From positions 310,001-374,000 of the forward strand of contig NC_009361.1 of assembly GCF_000092065.1 (NCBI RefSeq): a stretch of 64,000 bases of DNA, given 5' to 3'. Both the position numbers and the translations under genes were made by a program. Below the pieces are notes generated by a model. It was given only the letters and a program-made list of their open reading frames with translations, was not told where the DNA came from and searched no databases. Origin of the DNA: Ostreococcus lucimarinus CCE9901. Lineage: Eukaryota; Chlorophyta; Mamiellophyceae; Mamiellales; Bathycoccaceae. The stretch's first letter is position 1, and each line of letters starts with the position of its first letter. Positions 62,415 through 64,000 of the stretch are shown in pieces.

Positions 62415-64000
62415 CTAGTAAATTGAGGGATGGGAGCTCGAGGAAGATACCGGCGGAGGACGGCCTTTCCAATTCTCAGAGAGTCGCTTGCCCGAGGTCA
62501 ACATCGATCCAGACGACGTCCTGGACAGAGGTGTATCACCCGATCCGTCGTGTGACATTCTCGAGCTTACGTTGAACTGTGATCTCTTTGAAAGCGATGG
62601 TTGACGCATCATGCTTTGCGGTAAAACCACAGGCGACCCACGTTCGCCGATGAACGACGCCACCGTGCCGTCGAACACTCGATTCACAGCTTCGTCCGTG
62701 ACGCAGAAAGACTTGATTCGCTCCATTTGCAACGTTTCGACCTTTGACAAAAGATCGGTGTGACGGAATAACATGATGTCAAACAACGCGCTCTCTTCGG
62801 ATCCGCGCTGGATACCGAGTTCAGCGAGCGTCGCGTCGCGCTCAAATTTCAGAGTGGAGCGTACGCCTTGCAATTCGTCGGCGACAGTCACGAGCCCGGC
62901 GCTCAAGCACGCGCTGATGAGCTCATCCAAGCTAATCATTCCACGATCGTGTGCCAACCCCATGAAACTTCTTGGCGCGGTTTCGTTTAAGAATTCAGAA
63001 AGCGAGCGAGAAGAATCCGAATTCGCCGTCAGATCCTCGTAACCGGGCGACATGGCGGTGTCATCGATACCGGGCGATCCCTCGGGAGAGTTCTGTGCGG
63101 ACTTGAGTAAGACCGCGCGATCATACTCTGTCTCGTCTACGTCCGCGGGAATGTTAAATCGTTCGAACGCGTCGGCGAGCTTGTTGAAAGATTCGCGCCT
63201 TTCTCTAGAACCGTCGGTAAAACTCCCTTCCTGGTGAGCCTCTCGCGCGTGCAACTCTCGGTACAACTTGTCGAGAACATCATGCGTTTGCGTCGCCTCT
63301 GCGTATCCCCTCGCGCCTCTTATCGTGGAATCTGAGCCAGACGTCGAGCCTCCAGCGTCGGAGTATCGCACCTTGTAAACCTTACCTCGCCGTACCGACA
63401 CGTCGGCGCGCATACCCAGCCATCGTCTCAGCACTTTCACATCCTGCGGTCGCAGCAACTCGGCTAACAACACTGCGGTGTGCTTTTCTAAACTTGCGTG
63501 CATAGTCAGCGCCGATAGTTGCCGTCTCGCTTCCCGTAACATGTGTTTCGGGACTTGAAGTTGCTCCGCTTGCGCCGCTCGCCTGTGCGCGGCATTTTTC
63601 TTTTGCTTGAGGCACGGATGCGCCGCCGCTTGCGCGGCGTTCATGCGATTCACGGGATTCAACCTGAGAAGCGAATGGACTAAATCACGAGTCAACGCAC
63701 TGATGGATTCATCCAAACTGTCGTACTCCGCACGAAGGACTTGAAATACCCCCTCGACTGAGTTCTGAAACGGCATCTTCCCCGAGCTCAACCAGTACAT
63801 AAATATCCCCACGGACCACATGTCCGACGCTTGCGAGTACTCACCACGCTCTTCGACTTCGGGCGCCTGAAACGAAGCCGCTCCCATGGGCGATGCCGAT
63901 GGTAAGCGCATTCCGGTTTCCGGACGAAGCTTTCGCACTCGGCCGAAATCAATGATTTTCAGCGTCACGTTTGCCGTCGCGTCGTCTGGCGCGTGTCGCA
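62415..64000 (-). CDS. Protein serine/threonine kinase, 5' end cut by the window
   Basis: The frame is open to position 64000, so the N-lobe and HRD loop lie outside. The visible ~525 residues begin just before KIIDFGRVR (the DFG motif). An activation segment follows with APEVEERGEYSQASDMWSVGI[split], the usual APE and DxWSxG. The remaining C-lobe (to about residue 110 here) ends HPCL, fitting a CAMK/CDPK-like kinase. The last ~350 residues are a long helical and Ser-rich tail with no named domain and a polar end (SSSSHPSIY). Whether EF-hands or another regulatory region lies upstream cannot be seen. Confidence 0.85.
   Translation of the reverse strand, partial: RHAPDDATANVTLKIIDFGRVRKLRPETGMRLPSASPMGAASFQAPEVEERGEYSQASDMWSVGIFMYWLSSGKMPFQNSVEGVFQVLRAEYDSLDESISALTRDLVHSLLRLNPVNRMNAAQAAAHPCLKQKKNAAHRRAAQAEQLQVPKHMLREARRQLSALTMHASLEKHTAVLLAELLRPQDVKVLRRWLGMRADVSVRRGKVYKVRYSDAGGSTSGSDSTIRGARGYAEATQTHDVLDKLYRELHAREAHQEGSFTDGSRERRESFNKLADAFERFNIPADVDETEYDRAVLLKSAQNSPEGSPGIDDTAMSPGYEDLTANSDSSRSLSEFLNETAPRSFMGLAHDRGMISLDELISACLSAGLVTVADELQGVRSTLKFERDATLAELGIQRGSEESALFDIMLFRHTDLLSKVETLQMERIKSFCVTDEAVNRVFDGTVASFIGERGSPVVLPQSMMRQPSLSKRSQFNVSSRMSHDGSGDTPLSRTSSGSMLTSGKRLSENWKGRPPPVSSSSSHPSIY

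Overview
This is nuclear DNA of a compact green-lineage eukaryote, most probably a picoplanktonic prasinophyte of the Mamiellophyceae (Ostreococcus-like). The signs are very short intergenic gaps, many head-to-head gene pairs, strong CG-rich low complexity in promoters and N-termini, plastid-type transit peptides, plant-type protein families (gamma-type phosphatidylinositol 4-kinase with ubiquitin-like repeats, WCRKC thioredoxin, Ycf49/DUF2499-like protein), and short introns of about 96-165 nt. These introns usually have a GTGCG or GTGCGC donor and a CTGAC-like branch site 20-40 nt before the acceptor. No prokaryotic, viral or transposon genes were recognised.

Layout. 1-836: possible tail of a gene, then a 137-bp tandem repeat and a promoter. 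837-9984: three neighbouring genes for polytopic membrane proteins that share short motifs. The third is a giant 1948-residue fusion of a long membrane domain, a catalase-related allene oxide synthase-like haem domain, a PLAT domain and a lipoxygenase. The second carries an EF-hand pair. 10386-23990: GCN1, a DnaJ/TPR protein, a WCRKC thioredoxin-like protein, a COG0523 GTPase and a TMEM135-like/acyl-CoA-binding fusion. 24069-30460: a small plastid membrane protein, a plastid-type ammonium transporter, exosome CSL4, a proline-rich membrane protein, a two-exon acyl-CoA-binding protein and a PP2C phosphatase. 30532-41295: plastid proteins of unknown role, PI4K-gamma, a RuBisCO-like protein preceded by six copies of a 16-residue motif, Ycf49-like protein, EFG1 and a small unknown.

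41670-64000: tRNA-Gly(CCC), a PCIF1-like cap methyltransferase, a 1.9-kresidue membrane coiled-coil protein, a two-exon membrane protein, a four-exon CKS1 that single ORFs do not reveal, a membrane-anchored aspartic protease, organellar alanyl-tRNA synthetase, a plastid unknown, a cysteine-rich secreted protein, a START-like plastid protein, the PP2A scaffold subunit and RPB11 (both spliced), and a protein kinase cut by the window end.

How the genes fit together. Most are unlinked housekeeping genes, as is normal for such genomes. Two groups look functional. One is the 837-9984 oxylipin/membrane cluster: a lipoxygenase would make a fatty-acid hydroperoxide, the fused haem domain would convert it, and an adjacent EF-hand membrane protein could respond to calcium. 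The other is a lipid-handling pair: an acyl-CoA-binding domain fused to a TMEM135-like protein and, about 4 kb away, a free acyl-CoA-binding protein. The strongest candidates for something undescribed are the membrane-AOS-PLAT-LOX fusion and the repeat-bearing RuBisCO-like protein.
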